A DNA stretch of 64,000 nt, taken from NCBI GenBank assembly GCA_021904315.1, contig CM038925.1, forward strand, positions 5,520,501 through 5,584,500, in the 5' to 3' direction. Shown one piece after another: positions 61,276 through 64,000 of this stretch; the first letter of the stretch is position 1; each line of letters begins with the position of its first letter. The stretch is from Sphagnum magellanicum. Its lineage: Eukaryota > Streptophyta > Sphagnopsida > Sphagnales > Sphagnaceae. The notes beneath the pieces were generated by a model. The model made no database searches, was not told the origin of the DNA, and saw only the letters and a list, made by a program, of their open reading frames with translations. Both the position numbers and the translations under genes were made by a program.

Positions 61276-62289
61276 TATCAATCTTTTTGAAAAATTTAGA
61301 CTCATGAGTTAACAATTTCATTGTCAAAGTAATGCCCCTGGTTATCAATTTACTTGGGTTTTTATTTAAATAATAAATTATGCATAAAGGTCAGTTTTCA
61401 AATACTCACCTTGCAAACCACCAGTTATATTGTCTAGGTAGGGTAGGCTGTAGGGTTAAAAAAAGAAGAAGTAATATGTATTTTTTCTATTTTTCCATCA
61501 CAAACATGTTTTCTTTTTTTCCTGTTTTTTTTCATAAACTTTTCCTGATTGAGAGGAGAAAGGAAGAACAGGAAAGGCAAATGCTCGAAATGCTACACAT
61601 GACAGGCCCTCCAGGCAGAGTCAGCCATTTTCGGTGGGAGTAAACAGACCATGACGGGATGGATGGATGATCGGACGAATGTCTGACGTCTGATCATCAT
61701 TGAGCCTATCTTCTTACTACGTTCTCATCTCTGAAGAAAACCTTCGCTTCTTCAAGCTTGCTTGCTATCTAGCTAGTTCTGGAGAATGGAAGCGAAAAAA
61801 AGAAACTTCAGATATCAACTACAGACACTTCACCCTCTCATTTGTATGTTGCTTCACTTTCGTCGAGTGCTTTCTACATAAACTTTCTATTTCCAAAATT
61901 GTTTGTCACCGTTTTGAACCTAGGGTAATTGTCCCCCTTACAACCTGGGGTACTTATTGGCTCGTATGTACTTGAATTTTACATATAGATTTGTAAACGA
62001 ACAGTCTCATGGCTTATATATGTATTCCAAAAAATTTAATGACTTGATTCAGACTGATTTACTAATAATATTTTTGCATCTTGTGCATTTTACATATTTT
62101 TCTTTATGATATTTTGTGAATCATGGATAGGATCTTGAAGGTCCAAGAAAGAATAACATTATATACCTTTTCATTTTGATATACTTCACCTTTTTAATCA
62201 ACTAATGCACAATATTACCATAAGCAACCCAAAATTTCAAACATAGCCAATCTTTCAAAACCAAAAGTCTCAAAACGATCCTACTGCTT
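61276..62289. other. Noncoding, nothing recognised
   Basis: Short frames at 61,380-61,643 and 61,700-61,975 have no known content. A GGATGGATGGATGATCGGACG stretch lies near 61,655. Confidence 0.4.
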
Positions 62290-64000
62290 AAATTTCATAT
62301 ACTCGACTTCATGTGCTATAGACTATCTATCTATCTATTTCTAAGTCAAACAGTCAAATGTGGGTCGTGGAAAAAATTGGACATTTATTTTATTATGACT
62401 TGTAAATTCAATTGACAATTTGGTTACCCTTTGATGCACCCTTGGGTCTGGCAAGTGATACGGTGAGTAAAAACATTGTTCAATATTGATCATGAGCAAG
62501 GTGCCAAACTGTGGATGTTCTTCTGTAGGTGCTTCAAAGTTGGGCGTCATTCTTAACAGGTTGTAGAACTTACCTATTGCATGGGCAAGACCTTTGTGGT
62601 CAGGGTTCTATCCTGTTGAGGAAACTTACTTTTCATTAAATTATGGAACATGTGGCTTGACCAACTCACATTATACTGGTAATGGACATTGGCTGAACTC
62701 CTAGTTAATTGTGTCTGGCCAAAATAAATATGTTCAGAATATTAGGATTGCAAAAAACATATGTTCAAAATTTGACAATCACCAATTTAAGAAATATTAC
62801 ATAAATTCTTTGCCTTGGACAAATTGCCTTTGAGTCTATGAAAACCATCAGAGACCCAAACACCAACAATATAATATTAATCGATGTCTATAATTTCACC
62901 ACACGAAATTATTGTGTCGTCAAGGTCACTCCATCATTAGTCCATGAGTGGCATTTTTGGTTTTAATCAAATTTGGAAGATGACATGGACCCCTACACAT
63001 GATGCCTATTATTCTACATGTGAACCTAGGCTTGACGAAAGCTCCATATATAACGGAAACCAACACTTCCCTGAGAATATTTTGTGGACTACATCAACTC
63101 TTTGATTGCCACATAGAAATTTAGCAAAACGAAACCTTCTCACACGTGTTAGTGACCATTAAAATGCCAACTGGTAACACAAGCTAGGTAGCTTCCAAGG
63201 GTACGAGGTAACAGTCTTGCTCTAAGCTATGTTCTTTTGGTGCCAAATTTTGTCAAAATGTGAAAAATGAAACAGGAATATTTTGTGGCAATATTCCTTT
63301 TTCTGCTAAAAATGGTCAAATTGAAAACCCTCCGCCACATTTGGATGTTGATTTTAATTTGGTAGCATTTTTACGACCAGTTTTTAAACTACTTAGACAT
63401 GATTAAAAACCTGTTAGCATTTAATGCTAAATCCCTCTTGGGATGCTAGCCAATGATGCAACATCAGAAAGTTGGAAAAAATATGCTTGCTCTTAGGGTA
63501 AAAGGCAAATAATATAAATAAAATGCAAGAAGCAGAATCTTATCAATAAGTTAAGTAAAAAAGATTCCATCAACAACAAATCAAAGTTGCAAAATGTTAG
63601 AATTTACACGAGTTCCAAGATTATCCTTCCATGTTATTACCTTTTTGTCCACATTTCAAAACAATTCCCCATCCTCAATTAAAAGTAAACTTCCAATACA
63701 TGAAACCCAAGTATGGCATCCAAAAGGATAAGAAATGTTTTTCTTCCAACCGAGTGAAGCATACATTTACTCTTTCATTTGTGAGTGGACATGGCTGCGT
63801 AAAGGACATACCCACCCATTATTGGCGGATATCTCTTGGGAAATTAGTTGCCGACAAAATATTGGTGGGTACATGATTTACCTGTGCCCAATATTGGGCT
63901 TCCCAACAGTCCTCTTTTGTTGGAATTTCAAAGCAATTGCGCGTATGCATGGAACATTCTACAGGGACACAACACCAATCCATGTTGCGCTAATGGCCAA
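62290..64000 (-). repeat. Duplicated germin-like segment, copy 3 (partial, runs off window)
   Basis: Matches 12,424-14,500 in the same orientation. Identity is about 87-90 percent up to about 63,140 and then jumps to about 99 percent to the window end. It lacks MITE-1, providing the empty site. By collinearity, the 3' flank of a third minus-strand germin-like gene lies at the window's right edge, so the gene itself would begin roughly 0.2 kb beyond it. Strand is that of the predicted gene. Confidence 0.85.

Overview
This window looks like nuclear DNA from a land plant with a large, repeat-rich genome. The evidence is one germin-like gene family, an F-box gene with plant-type GT/AG introns, zf-RVT LINE debris, a SWIM-finger Mutator-like element, CACTA elements with 3-bp target duplications, and long AT-rich intergenic DNA with very low gene density. 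The germin-like protein and the style of the MULE fit a non-seed plant such as a fern, but that is inference; the species cannot be read from the sequence.

Layout. 1-6.1 kb has no recognisable gene; it holds a strong palindrome near 1 kb. 6.1-6.7 kb is an internal tandem duplication. 7.4-8.1 kb is the 3' end of a LINE open reading frame. 8.67-11.45 kb is a five-exon F-box gene of the Arabidopsis At2g26850 type, broken by four separate lesions. 12.4-18.1 kb is duplicated segment copy 1, with an intact germin-like gene on the minus strand and an inserted MITE. 18.1-56 kb is mostly transposon debris: an LTR-like fragment, a hairpin-bearing tandem array (22.7-23.9 kb), a second MITE, two CACTA elements (26.8-29.4 and 30.2-34.8 kb), a decayed MULE (30.0-37.65 kb) split by the second CACTA element, a minisatellite (40.6-40.9 kb), a broken unknown ORF (41.1-41.5 kb) and a minus-strand cluster of unknown ORFs (44.5-46.9 kb). 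56.0-60.1 kb is copy 2 of the germin-like segment in inverted orientation, with an intact plus-strand gene encoding an identical protein. 62.3-64.0 kb begins a third copy in the same orientation as copy 1 and runs off the window edge.

The only two genes that look intact are the germin-like genes. They encode secreted single-cupin proteins expected to act in the cell wall or apoplast. Their coding regions and proximal promoters are nearly identical, while outer flanks have diverged, which suggests recent conversion or re-duplication. A roughly 0.9-kb upstream block with two CACGTG boxes is present only in copy 2. No CRISPR, rRNA, tRNA or bacterial-type system was seen.
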